Shown piece after piece: positions 28,960 to 39,182 of a DNA stretch of 64,000 nucleotides. The position numbers and the translations under genes are program-made. This stretch comes from Cohnella pontilimi (GTDB lineage: Bacteria > Bacillota > Bacilli > Paenibacillales > Paenibacillaceae): contig NZ_SUPK01000005.1 in assembly GCF_005049045.1 (NCBI RefSeq), positions 1 to 64,000 of the forward strand, given 5' to 3'. Position 1 is the stretch's first letter. Each line of letters starts with the position of its first letter. The notes beneath the pieces are model-generated. The model was not told the origin of the DNA and did not search any database. It was given only the letters and a program-made list of their open reading frames with translations.

Positions 28960-29979
28960 TTGAAAAAATATTCGAAATGGAAAGTCGGGCTGCTGGCTTC
29001 ATTGGCGGTCCTCTTGCTGGCCGCAGGGATCGGCTATGCCAACCGCGGCGCGCTAGAGGCTTGGGGCTACGATATGTTTTTTTCCAAACAGGTGGAGAAA
29101 AAACTCGCGGACTCCTACCGGCCGCTGCAAGACCGTCCCGTATCGCAGGCTGTACAAATCGAGAAGCCGTTCAGCGTGCTGCTCATGGGCGTAGACTCCA
29201 GAGCCAACGAGCCGGGACGTTCCGATACGCTAATCTATTCGGTCATCCGGCCGATGGACGGGAACGTACTTATGATCTCCATTCCTCGTGATACGTACGC
29301 TGAAATCGCAGGCCGGAACAAGTACGATAAAATTACCCATTCTTATGTGTTCGGCGGACCCGAGATGACGGTGAGCACCGTGGAGAAGCTTCTGCAAGCC
29401 AAGGTCGATCACTACGCATCGATCAATTTCCAAGGGTTCGTTCAAGTTGTGGACACGCTTGGCGGCATCCCGTTGCCGATCACGGAGGACATCGTGAACA
29501 AAGGGAAGGATCACGAGAAGTTCACGATTAAGGCCAACCAGAGTTTGTATAACGGCAAGGATGCGCTGAATTTCGTGCGGTACCGCGAAGATGCGGGAGA
29601 CGACGTTTCACGGGCGCAGCGTAACCGGGTGTTTCTGGAGGCGCTGATTCACAAAACGGCATCGATGCAGCAATGGAGCAAAATCCCCGAGATTCTGGGC
29701 ATTATCGGAGACAACTTCCGGACGGATATTCTCCCTTCGTCGATGACTGATTTGGCGAAAAAATTTTTACAAGCCGATCATCGAATCAAAAGCTACACAC
29801 TATCGGGAGTAGGAAAACGGATGGGTCCCAGTAACCTTTGGTATTTCGTTGCGGACGAGAACGACTTGCAGGCCGTACGGGACACCATTACCACGTGGCT
29901 GAATCCGAGCTCCGGCGAGGCTCAGCTGACGGTGCCGTCGGAGACAAGTCCCGCGATCCAACCGCAAATTCCGGCATAA
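28960..29979 (+). CDS. LytR-CpsA-Psr family cell-wall glycopolymer transferase
   Basis: This 339-residue protein has an N-terminal anchor (VGLLASLAVLLLAAGIGYA) and an extracytoplasmic LCP domain with LLMGVDSRANEPGRSDTLIY, MISIPRDTYAEI, YDKITHSYVFGG and VRYREDAGDDVSRAQRNRVF. LCP enzymes move teichoic acids or other polymers from lipid carrier to peptidoglycan. The catalytic Arg/Asp positions appear intact. TTG start after GAAGGAGAGG. The last 20 residues are Pro/Ser-rich. Confidence 0.93.
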   Translation: MKKYSKWKVGLLASLAVLLLAAGIGYANRGALEAWGYDMFFSKQVEKKLADSYRPLQDRPVSQAVQIEKPFSVLLMGVDSRANEPGRSDTLIYSVIRPMDGNVLMISIPRDTYAEIAGRNKYDKITHSYVFGGPEMTVSTVEKLLQAKVDHYASINFQGFVQVVDTLGGIPLPITEDIVNKGKDHEKFTIKANQSLYNGKDALNFVRYREDAGDDVSRAQRNRVFLEALIHKTASMQQWSKIPEILGIIGDNFRTDILPSSMTDLAKKFLQADHRIKSYTLSGVGKRMGPSNLWYFVADENDLQAVRDTITTWLNPSSGEAQLTVPSETSPAIQPQIPA

Positions 29980-30088
29980 TTTAACATAAGGTCTGTCGCC
30001 TCATGGTGAGAGGCGGCGGCAACGTGATATAATGAGAGCCGGAGCCGGCGTGGCTTCGGCTCTCGGCGTCACAGTAAGGAGAGAAAAG

Positions 30089-30517
30089 ATGAACATCGCT
30101 TTTTTTCTGCTGCCGAAACAGGATGTCGTATGCGTCACGGAAAGTGCAACGTTCCGTCAGGCGCTGGAAAGAATGGAACACCACCGTTACACGGCAGTAC
30201 CCGTGCTTAGCGAGACGGGAGAGTACCGGGCAACCGTAACGGAAGGCGATTTGCTCTGGTTTTTGAAAAATCGCCCGGAGCTGTCGTTCGATCAGCTGCA
30301 CCGCGTTTCATTATCGGAAGTGCCGCTTCGCGTCAAGAACCGTACCGTTCGGATCGACTCCGACATGGAAGATCTGATCTCGCTCGCGAAGACGCAGAAC
30401 TTCGTCCCGGTAGTGGATGACATGAACCGATTTATCGGCATCGTACGCCGCAGCGAAATTATCGACTATTGCAAAAAGCTTCTCGTGCAAGAGAAGAAGG
30501 ATGTATCGAATGTGTAA
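30089..30517 (+). CDS. CBS-domain protein
   Basis: This 142-residue protein consists of two CBS motifs: FRQALERMEHHRYTAVPVLSETG with TVTEGDLLWFL, then DLISLAKTQNFVPVVDDMN with GIVRRSEIIDYC. CBS pairs bind adenine nucleotides and act as sensors; the ligand and partner are unknown. AAGGAGAG lies about 7 bp before the ATG. It sits alone between the LCP gene and the exported amidohydrolase gene. Confidence 0.92.
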   Translation: MNIAFFLLPKQDVVCVTESATFRQALERMEHHRYTAVPVLSETGEYRATVTEGDLLWFLKNRPELSFDQLHRVSLSEVPLRVKNRTVRIDSDMEDLISLAKTQNFVPVVDDMNRFIGIVRRSEIIDYCKKLLVQEKKDVSNV

Positions 30518-30578
30518 AGTGAAGTCTATATGACAGCATAGCCAGCATATCAGCGCCAAGGGTGCTTGGAGGAACGGC

Positions 30579-32531
30579 ATGTCTACCGATCGCAGACGAT
30601 TCAGCAAACGCAAAACGTATTCGTTTTTGATTCTGTTTCTTGTCTTGCTTACCGCAGGGGGCATATGGGCGGGCTCCACGCTCTTTGGGGACAAGGCCGC
30701 TTCGTCTCCTCCCAAGACGCGTCCGGACGCCGCAAATACGGGGCCGGCACCGGCGGCGGAGCCTTCCGGCGTTGTGCAAACCGTGTCTTTAGAGCAGCCG
30801 GCCGCTGCCGAATTGGAGAAGACGTACGACCTGGTCATCAAAGGCGGCCGGGTCATCAACCCCGAGACGAAGCTGGATCGGGAAGGATTGAATGTCGCGG
30901 TTCAAGGCGGAACGATCGTCTTGGTCACGGACCAAGAGCTGAAAGGCAAACGGGTCATCGATGCTTCCGGCCTGGTGGTCGCACCGGGTTTTATCGACAA
31001 TCTGTCGTACGATCCTAACCCGCTGGGGGTCTGGAATAAAATTGCGGACGGCGTCACCAGCAACATCGCGATGCACGGCGGAACCTCTTCTCCGGAGAAG
31101 TGGTATCCGTATTACGAGCGGAACAAGCCGCCCGTGAACTTCGGTGCCTCCTTTTTTTACACGCAGGCCCGCAATCAGTTTAAGCTGAGCCGGTACGATA
31201 CGGCGAACGCGGAACAAAGTGCGAAGCTGGTCGCGCAAGCGGAGAAGGCGCTGAATAATGGAGCGTTAGGTCTCTCGTTCAGCCTGGAGTATGTGCCCGG
31301 TGTAAACGACAGAGAGATTATGCCGTTTATGAAACTGGCCTATAAATATAACGTACCGGTATACTTCCACGGCCGATATTCGGATATGGAAGAGCCGGGA
31401 ACCAACATCGACACGATGAATGAACTGATCGGATATGCCCGGGCTTCGGGGGCTGCCGTCCACGTGGATCATATCAACAGCACCGGCGGCACCTTCTCGA
31501 TGAAGCAATCGCTCGACATGCTCGAGAAGGCCAGGGCGGAAGGCCTGGATATCACCTCTTGCATTTACCCTTATGATTACTGGGGCACCTATTTGAATTC
31601 CGCCCGGTTCGATATCGGTTGGCAGGAACGTTTTCGGATCGGCTACGAAGATTTGCAAATCGCGGGAACGAATGAACGGCTGACGGAAGAGACATTCAAG
31701 ATCTATCAGCAGCAAGGAAAGCTGGCCGTGGCCTATGCCATTCCGAAGCAAGACGTGGTGGATTCGCTGAAAGCCCCTTTTGTGATGATCGGCAGCGATG
31801 CCATTCTGGAGCCGGGATTTAACAACCATCCTAGGGCTTCAGGCACGTTCGCCCGCACGATCGGGTTATATGTCCGCGAACAGAAGGTCATTTCCCTGAT
31901 GGACGCGATTGACAAAATGTCGCTGATGCCCGCGCAACGGCTGGAAAAACAGGCGCCTGCTTTGCGAAAGAAGGGGCGCATCGCCAAGGGCATGGATGCC
32001 GACATCGTCATATTCGACTATAACAAAATTCGGGATGAGTCAACTGTAGAGAAGCCGGACCTGTTCTCGGCCGGCATTCAATATGTGCTGGTGAGCGGGC
32101 AAGTGGCGCTGGATTCCCAAGGGCTGCACAAAAACGTTCGGCTGGGAAAGCCGCTCAAGAGCGAATTTCTTCGGGTGAAGGAAAGCAAGGCGACGCTGGA
32201 CTGGGAGGGTGCGTCTGCGCCGCTGCTTGAGTACCGGGGCCGGATGTACATCGATTTAGAGGCAATGAAAGGGCACGGCTATGATTACCAATGGGACAAG
32301 CTTGCCCGTACATACAAGCTGAAGCCGGGAGTGCCCGCGCTTCACGTGAATGTGCCGAAACCCGCTGTCGGAGAGCTGATGCTGGAGCGGGGTTACCGCC
32401 TGCAGTGGGACGGCGGACAAACGGAGCTGCTATCCGTAGGAGAGCGGGCTTATGTGCCGCTGACTTCTTTGCAGCAGCTCGGCTGGAAGCTGACGAAAGC
32501 CGCTGTCGGATATGCTTTGGATCCCGAGTAA
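30579..32531 (+). CDS. Exported amidohydrolase-like protein with altered metal site and stalk domain
   Basis: This 650-residue protein has a single N-terminal span (YSFLILFLVLLTAGGIWAG), a Pro/Ala-rich linker, and an amidohydrolase fold (KGGRVINPETKLDREGLNVAVQGG ... KGMDADIVIFD) most like N-acyl-D-amino-acid deacylases. The last 110 residues resemble a copper-amine-oxidase N-terminal-like stalk domain (YVPLTSLQQLGWKL). After GFID the usual HxH is replaced by NLSY, and the usual Cys of the next block is absent (IAMHGG). YFHGRYSD, HVDHIN and GSDA remain. It may be a non-catalytic or unusual enzyme facing the cell wall. Confidence 0.7.
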   Translation: MSTDRRRFSKRKTYSFLILFLVLLTAGGIWAGSTLFGDKAASSPPKTRPDAANTGPAPAAEPSGVVQTVSLEQPAAAELEKTYDLVIKGGRVINPETKLDREGLNVAVQGGTIVLVTDQELKGKRVIDASGLVVAPGFIDNLSYDPNPLGVWNKIADGVTSNIAMHGGTSSPEKWYPYYERNKPPVNFGASFFYTQARNQFKLSRYDTANAEQSAKLVAQAEKALNNGALGLSFSLEYVPGVNDREIMPFMKLAYKYNVPVYFHGRYSDMEEPGTNIDTMNELIGYARASGAAVHVDHINSTGGTFSMKQSLDMLEKARAEGLDITSCIYPYDYWGTYLNSARFDIGWQERFRIGYEDLQIAGTNERLTEETFKIYQQQGKLAVAYAIPKQDVVDSLKAPFVMIGSDAILEPGFNNHPRASGTFARTIGLYVREQKVISLMDAIDKMSLMPAQRLEKQAPALRKKGRIAKGMDADIVIFDYNKIRDESTVEKPDLFSAGIQYVLVSGQVALDSQGLHKNVRLGKPLKSEFLRVKESKATLDWEGASAPLLEYRGRMYIDLEAMKGHGYDYQWDKLARTYKLKPGVPALHVNVPKPAVGELMLERGYRLQWDGGQTELLSVGERAYVPLTSLQQLGWKLTKAAVGYALDPE

Positions 32532-32535
32532 GGGG

Positions 32536-32566
32536 AAAGCCGCAAGTAACTCTTGCGGCTTTTTCT
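32536..32566 (+). terminator. Terminator after amidohydrolase gene
   Basis: AAAGCCGCAAG (32536-32546) pairs perfectly with CTTGCGGCTTT (32552-32562), followed by TTC T-rich sequence. Confidence 0.9.
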
Positions 32567-32707
32567 ATGGTATAATGGAGATTGCAGCTTTTCTAGAAAC
32601 CATCCGTACTACGCCATGCGCTTACATACAGCGGAACCTGTGCAGCCCGATCCGGGAAGGCTCGCAGAATCGGACAAGCTGGAACATTACCGTAAGAGGT
32701 GACCCGT

Positions 32708-33616
32708 TTGAATATCGGCTGGAAGCCGCTGGCTTGGAGCGCGGCGGCACTGCTGCTGTTGTTGACCATTCCAACCCCGCTAAGCGGATTGACTTTCTTT
32801 ATGATCATGGCACCGTTCACCGTACTGTACACCCTGCTGCGACCTGCAGTGTTCGCGGCGTATGCAGCAGTCGTCGGGGCGGCCGCCTTTCTTCTATTGG
32901 GATCCTACGGACTCACTGTACTGGTCGTGGGCCTTTTCTTTCTTGTACCGACGATAGTCATGGGGCATATGTACAAGAAAAAGAGTAAAGCCCGCACGGT
33001 GGTGCTGGCCGGATTCGGCGTCATTCTCGCGCAAATGCTTATAAATTTGGTGATCATATCGATGGAGTTCCGTGTGAATTTGTCGGCAGAACTCTCGAAA
33101 TTGCTCGCGGTCTCTCTTGGAGATGTGGAAAAGGCCGGAATGTTGCCCGCGGGCTGGGCCGCTCAAACCGCTCATACGCTGGCAGATGCCTTCATCCAAA
33201 TGCTGCCGCTGTTCGTCCTTTTGTTTTCATTTCTATTGGCGGTTATCAACCATGGACTGGCGCGGCGCGCACTGCGAATTTCGGGAGTGGAAGTGCCGGC
33301 ATTGCCGCGGGCGAAAGATTGGAAATTGCCGCGAAGCTTGTTCTGGTACTTTTTGATCGCTTTGCTGCTTAGTTATACAGTACCGCGGCAGGGCAGCGCC
33401 TATTGGACGATCGTATCCGCCAATTTGCTGCCGCTTCTCATTCTCGTTTTCACCGTTCAAGCCATCGGCTTTTTGTATTATCTGGCGGACGCCAAACGGT
33501 GGCCGAAGGTCGTTCCGGTTCTGATCGCGGTGCCTTTGGTTTGCTTGAACGTGCCGGTTTACATCGTCGGATTGCTTGACGTAGCCTTCCCGCTGCGTCG
33601 TTACTTTGTGAAATAA
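32708..33616 (+). CDS. DUF2232 membrane protein (YybS-like)
   Basis: This 302-residue polytopic protein has about eight hydrophobic spans and the YybS-type features FLVPTIVMGHMYKKKSKA and a C-terminal VQAIGFLYYLADAKRWPK. Its position directly before gdpP-rplI-dnaB matches the yybS-yybT-rplI order of Bacilli. Its function is unknown. TTG at 32708 is preferred because AGAGGTGA lies 5 bp upstream; a GTG at 32699 is inside that site. Confidence 0.87.
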   Translation: MNIGWKPLAWSAAALLLLLTIPTPLSGLTFFMIMAPFTVLYTLLRPAVFAAYAAVVGAAAFLLLGSYGLTVLVVGLFFLVPTIVMGHMYKKKSKARTVVLAGFGVILAQMLINLVIISMEFRVNLSAELSKLLAVSLGDVEKAGMLPAGWAAQTAHTLADAFIQMLPLFVLLFSFLLAVINHGLARRALRISGVEVPALPRAKDWKLPRSLFWYFLIALLLSYTVPRQGSAYWTIVSANLLPLLILVFTVQAIGFLYYLADAKRWPKVVPVLIAVPLVCLNVPVYIVGLLDVAFPLRRYFVK

Positions 33617-33682
33617 AATCGGACCGCTTGATGGGATCAACCCGTCAAGATACGGATCCGTGTGACGGGAGCGAAAGGAAGC

Positions 33683-35647
33683 ATGCCCAAGTTTCTCGTG
33701 CAGCGATGGCACGGTATGCATATCGTCTGGGCGCTGGTTCTCATTTTCGTGCTGACCGTGGCGCTGACTTGGTACCAATGGGTGCTGGGCTTGTTAGGCT
33801 TGGTGCTCGGGGGTGCGGTCGGCGTGTTCGGCGTGCTCGCGGAACGTGCTTTCCGCAAAGATTTGAACGATTACGTCCTGACTTTGTCTCACCGCATTAA
33901 GAATGTCGGCAACGAGGTTATCGGCCAATTGTCGTTCGGCATCATTTTGTATAACGAGGACAAAGAAATCCAGTGGCATAACGCGTTTATCGCAAATGTC
34001 GCGGGACGTCCCCACATGGTCGGGGAGCAGCTGAGCCAGGTGTTCCCGGTGCTGCAGCAGCCCCCCAAAGACAAGGACGCGCCGATCGAGATTACCATCG
34101 GAGGCCGCGTGTACGAGCTGCTGTTCCGCCATCCGGAGCGTGTGCTCTATGTACGCGATGTGACCGAGATGTGGACGCTGAAAAAACGTTACGAAGATGA
34201 GAAGCTTGTGCTGGGCATCGTGATGATGGATAACCTGGAGGAAGTGGCGCAAGGCATGGATGAGCAGCAGCGTGCCGTCATGCTGTCGCGGGTGACCGGC
34301 GCCATCAACGAGTGGGCGCTCAAATACGGGTTGTTCCTGCGGCGGCTCACTTCCGACCGGTATATGATCATCGCCAATCAAGCGGCGCTGAAGCAGCTGG
34401 AAGCAACGCGATTCGAGCTGCTCGACGATGTTCGGGAAATGACGATGGACCTGAAGCTTCCAATGACGCTCAGCATCGGCTTGGCCGCCGGCTCGGACAA
34501 CATCGTACAGCTGGGCCAGCTCGCTCAGAGCAGTCTGGATATTGCGCTCGGACGAGGCGGAGACCAGGCGGTCGTCAAGATCGGGCAAAGGCAAAGCTTC
34601 TACGGCGGCAAGAGCAACGCGGTGGAGAAACGCACCCGCGTCCGTGCCCGCGTCATCGCACACGCGCTGCGGGATTTGATGAGAGAAAGCGACAATATCG
34701 TCATCATGGGCCACAAAATGCCCGACATGGATTCCGTGGGCGCCGCGATCGGCGTGCTCAAGGCTGCGCAGCTATTCGGCAAAGAGGCCTTCATCGTGTT
34801 GGAAGGCATTAACCCGGCCATCCAGAAAATGATGGAGCTGCTCAAAGAGGATGAAAAGCTGTATAAGCGGTTTATTTCGCCGGAACAGGCGATGACGCTG
34901 ACGGGCAAACGATCTCTCATGGTGGTCGTGGACACCCACCGAGCTACGATGGTAGCGGAACCGCGGCTGCTGCAGTTGTCCGAACGAATCGTGATCGTGG
35001 ATCATCACCGCCGCAGCGAAGAGTTTATCGAAGATGCGGTGCTCATTTATATGGAACCTTACGCATCCTCCACATGCGAACTGGTGACGGAGCTGCTTCA
35101 GTATATCCATGAACGGATCGTGCTGGATGTGCGGGAAGCGACGGCGCTGCTCGCCGGCATTACGGTGGATACGAAAAGCTTCTCGTTCCGTACGGGATCC
35201 CGGACGTTCGAGGCGGCTTCTTTCCTCCGCCGGAGCGGCGCGGATTCCATGCTGATCCAACGCATGTTGAAGGAAGATTTGGACGAATACATCCGCAAAG
35301 CGGAAATTATACGGCACGCGGAATTGTTCCGCGACAACATCGCCATTGCCGCCTATGATGCCGGCAAACAGGTTTCACAGCTGCTCATCGCGCAAGCGGC
35401 GGATACGCTGCTGAACATGACGGGGATCAAGGCATCCTTTGTCGTCGGCTTGCGTACGGACGGCATGGTGGGCATCAGCGCCCGCTCATTGGGGCAGATC
35501 AACGTGCAAGTCGTGATGGAGCGGCTCGGTGGAGGCGGACATTTCACGAACGCAGCGGCGCAGGTGCAGGGTACCGTACCCGAAGTGGCGGCGAAGCTCA
35601 AAAAGCTTTTGAAAAAAATTGATGAGGAAGAGGGGTTGTTCGAATGA
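33683..35647 (+). CDS. gdpP: Cyclic-di-AMP phosphodiesterase GdpP
   Basis: This 654-residue protein has two N-terminal spans, a PAS-like region ([20 protein letters not shown]), a degenerate GGDEF domain and a DHH/DHHA1 phosphodiesterase domain ([44 protein letters not shown]). GdpP hydrolyses cyclic di-AMP and so affects potassium and cell-wall homeostasis. All metal-binding DHH residues are present. The start is the ATG (MPKFL) at 33683, with GGAG upstream, as in B. subtilis; a GTG seven codons earlier is less likely. It overlaps rplI by 4 bp. Confidence 0.96.
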   Translation: MPKFLVQRWHGMHIVWALVLIFVLTVALTWYQWVLGLLGLVLGGAVGVFGVLAERAFRKDLNDYVLTLSHRIKNVGNEVIGQLSFGIILYNEDKEIQWHNAFIANVAGRPHMVGEQLSQVFPVLQQPPKDKDAPIEITIGGRVYELLFRHPERVLYVRDVTEMWTLKKRYEDEKLVLGIVMMDNLEEVAQGMDEQQRAVMLSRVTGAINEWALKYGLFLRRLTSDRYMIIANQAALKQLEATRFELLDDVREMTMDLKLPMTLSIGLAAGSDNIVQLGQLAQSSLDIALGRGGDQAVVKIGQRQSFYGGKSNAVEKRTRVRARVIAHALRDLMRESDNIVIMGHKMPDMDSVGAAIGVLKAAQLFGKEAFIVLEGINPAIQKMMELLKEDEKLYKRFISPEQAMTLTGKRSLMVVVDTHRATMVAEPRLLQLSERIVIVDHHRRSEEFIEDAVLIYMEPYASSTCELVTELLQYIHERIVLDVREATALLAGITVDTKSFSFRTGSRTFEAASFLRRSGADSMLIQRMLKEDLDEYIRKAEIIRHAELFRDNIAIAAYDAGKQVSQLLIAQAADTLLNMTGIKASFVVGLRTDGMVGISARSLGQINVQVVMERLGGGGHFTNAAAQVQGTVPEVAAKLKKLLKKIDEEEGLFE

Positions 35648-36087
35648 AAGTGATCTTTTTGCAGGACGTGAAGGGTCAGGGAAAAAAGGGCCAAGTGAAG
35701 GAAGTGTCGGAAGGTTACGCCCGCAACTTCCTGATTCCCCAGGGGCTCGTTCAAGCGGCGACGGCCGGGGCGGAAAAAACGCAGCAGCAAATGAAAGCGG
35801 CGGAGGAAAAGAAAAAAGAACGCGAAAAGCAGGAAGCTCAGGCGCTCGCATCCAAGCTGTCGGAAACAACGGTCGTCATTAAAGCGAAAGCCGGTGAAGG
35901 CGGCCGTTTGTTCGGCGCCATTACAAGCAAGCAGATCGCGGAAGCGCTAGAGAAGCAAAAAATTACGATCGATAAACGGAAAATCGAGCTGGATGAGCCG
36001 ATCCGCACGCTTGGCGTCACGAAGGTCGCTTTGAAGCTTTATCCGGACGTCAAAGGTACGTTAAGCGTTCAAGTCGTGGAGGAATGA
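35644..36087 (+). CDS. rplI: 50S ribosomal protein L9
   Basis: This 147-residue protein has the N-terminal L9 signature [20 protein letters not shown] then [13 protein letters not shown], a long charged connecting helix and the C-terminal domain ([17 protein letters not shown]). It starts within the gdpP stop (ATGA), so the two are translationally coupled, and dnaB follows after 4 bp. Confidence 0.98.
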   Translation: MKVIFLQDVKGQGKKGQVKEVSEGYARNFLIPQGLVQAATAGAEKTQQQMKAAEEKKKEREKQEAQALASKLSETTVVIKAKAGEGGRLFGAITSKQIAEALEKQKITIDKRKIELDEPIRTLGVTKVALKLYPDVKGTLSVQVVEE

Positions 36088-36091
36088 TTCA

Positions 36092-37471
36092 ATGAACGGA
36101 AGCGGAGAACCGATGCCGATCGTATTTGACCGCGTGCCGCCTCAAAATCTTGAGGCCGAGCAAGCGGTCCTGGGCGCGATCCTGCTGGAGACGGAAGCGC
36201 TCATCACGGCGATGGAGCGGATCCGCGCGGAAGACTTCTACAGCGTTGCCCATCAGCGTATTTACGAGGCCATCGTCTCGCTGAACGAGGACAGCGAGCC
36301 GATCGATCTCATTACGCTCACGGCCCGTCTGCGGGATCAAGGCCAGTTGGAAGAGGTCGGCGGCGTCAGTTATATGGCCAAACTGGCGGCCGCGGTTCCT
36401 ACTGCGGCAAATGTGGAATATTATGCTCAAATCGTCGAAGAGAAGTCGATGCTGCGCCGGCTCATCCGCACAGCTACGAATATTGTGTCCAGCGGCTATG
36501 CGGAAGGCGACGATGTCGGCGCACTCTTAAGCGATGCGGAGCAGCGCATTCTTGCACTGTCCAATCAGCGGGCGTCCACCGGGTTCATCAGCATTCGCGA
36601 TGTCCTCATGGACGTGTTCGAGCGCGTGGAATTTCTGTTTAACCATAAAGGCGGCGTTACCGGCATTCCGTCCGGCTTTCCGGACTTGGACAAAATGACA
36701 TCGGGCTTCCAGCGAAGCGATCTGATCATCGTCGCCGCCCGCCCATCCGTGGGCAAGACGGCGTTCGCGCTGAACATTGCGCAGAACGTCGCGGTCCGGG
36801 CCAATGAAACGGTCGCCATTTTCAGTCTCGAGATGTCGGCTTCGCAGCTGGTGCAGCGGATGATTTGCGCGGAGGCGAACGTGGATGCCGGACGAATGCG
36901 GACAGGTTTTCTGGAAGGCGACGATTGGGAAAAGCTCTCGATGGCCATCGGCTCGTTGTCGGAAGCGCAGGTGTATATCGACGATACGCCGGGCATCACG
37001 GTGGCGGATATTCGGGCAAAGTGCCGGCGGCTCAAGAAAGAAAAAGGGCTCGGCATGATTTTGATCGACTACTTGCAGCTCATTTCCGGCCGCGGCAAAG
37101 CGGGCGAGAACCGGCAGCAGGAAGTATCGGAAATTTCCAGAACGCTGAAGCAAATTGCGCGGGAGCTGGAAGTACCCGTCATTGCGCTGTCGCAGCTGTC
37201 CCGCGGAGTCGAACAGCGGCAAGACAAGCGGCCGATGATGTCCGACCTTCGGGAATCGGGTTCCATCGAGCAGGACGCCGACATCGTCGCGTTCTTGTAC
37301 CGGGACGATTATTACGACAAAGAAACCGAGAAGAAAAACATCATTGAAATCATCATCGCTAAACAGCGGAATGGTCCGGTGGGAACGGTCGAGCTCGTTT
37401 TTCTGAAAAATTTCAACAAATTCGTCAGTTTGGACCGCGGGCACGCAGGCATGATGGCCGGCGCGTCCTAA
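36092..37471 (+). CDS. dnaB: Replicative DNA helicase DnaB-type
   Basis: This 459-residue hexameric helicase (called DnaC in B. subtilis) has the N-terminal domain PPQNLEAEQAVLGAILL and a RecA-like core with Walker A ARPSVGKTAFALNIA, FSLEMSASQLVQRM, Walker B ILIDYLQLISG and SDLRESGSIEQDADIV. The start at 36092 (GGAGGAATGATTCA upstream) is preferred; an in-frame ATG at 36113 with GGAG is possible. Confidence 0.97.
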   Translation: MNGSGEPMPIVFDRVPPQNLEAEQAVLGAILLETEALITAMERIRAEDFYSVAHQRIYEAIVSLNEDSEPIDLITLTARLRDQGQLEEVGGVSYMAKLAAAVPTAANVEYYAQIVEEKSMLRRLIRTATNIVSSGYAEGDDVGALLSDAEQRILALSNQRASTGFISIRDVLMDVFERVEFLFNHKGGVTGIPSGFPDLDKMTSGFQRSDLIIVAARPSVGKTAFALNIAQNVAVRANETVAIFSLEMSASQLVQRMICAEANVDAGRMRTGFLEGDDWEKLSMAIGSLSEAQVYIDDTPGITVADIRAKCRRLKKEKGLGMILIDYLQLISGRGKAGENRQQEVSEISRTLKQIARELEVPVIALSQLSRGVEQRQDKRPMMSDLRESGSIEQDADIVAFLYRDDYYDKETEKKNIIEIIIAKQRNGPVGTVELVFLKNFNKFVSLDRGHAGMMAGAS

Positions 37472-37490
37472 GGGGAATGATGATCTCGGA

Positions 37491-37534
37491 AAAGCCGAAC
37501 ATTAAAATTAGCATGTGCTGAATTGTTCGCTTTT
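37491..37534. promoter_or_regulatory. Paired PurBoxes upstream of purA
   Basis: AAAGCCGAACATT (37491-37503) matches the Bacillus PurR site AWWWCCGAACWWT at 12 of 13 positions. The inverted ATTGTTCGCTTTT (37522-37534) also matches at 12 of 13 when reverse-complemented. The pair is inverted with an 18-bp spacer and lies just upstream of the purA -35, as in B. subtilis PurR-controlled operons. Confidence 0.75.
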
Positions 37535-37537
37535 GCG

Positions 37538-37566
37538 TTGACTTCCGTGACCTCAATTGATACACT
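37538..37566 (+). promoter_or_regulatory. purA promoter
   Basis: TTGACT (37538-37543) and TACACT (37561-37566) are separated by 17 bp, 86 bp upstream of purA and abutting the second PurBox. Confidence 0.65.
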
Positions 37567-37591
37567 AAACGTGCCCCGGAACAAGGCATGA

Positions 37592-38938
<1,347 letters not shown>

Positions 38939-38956
38939 CTAAAATTTTAAATATTT

Positions 38957-39003
38957 AGAGCTTCTTTAGGCATTTTTAAGGTGCCTGGGAGCTCTTTTTT
39001 TAT
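38957..39003 (+). terminator. Terminator after purA
   Basis: AGAGCT (38957-38962) pairs with AGCTCT (38990-38995), with an inner AGGCA/TGCCT stem, and is followed by a run of Ts. Confidence 0.88.
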
Positions 39004-39182
39004 GCCAATCTCCTAAGGTCTTACAGGTGCTCCGACTCCGGTCTAGGTATAATTACGTTCCGAAGCCCATGTTTTACCAACGGCATCAAGACTTACAATA
39101 GCTTCGAGACAAGATCGGTCATATGTGGAAAACCGAAGGGCCGAAATACAAACACAAATGGGTAGAGTGGAGAGAAACGAAT

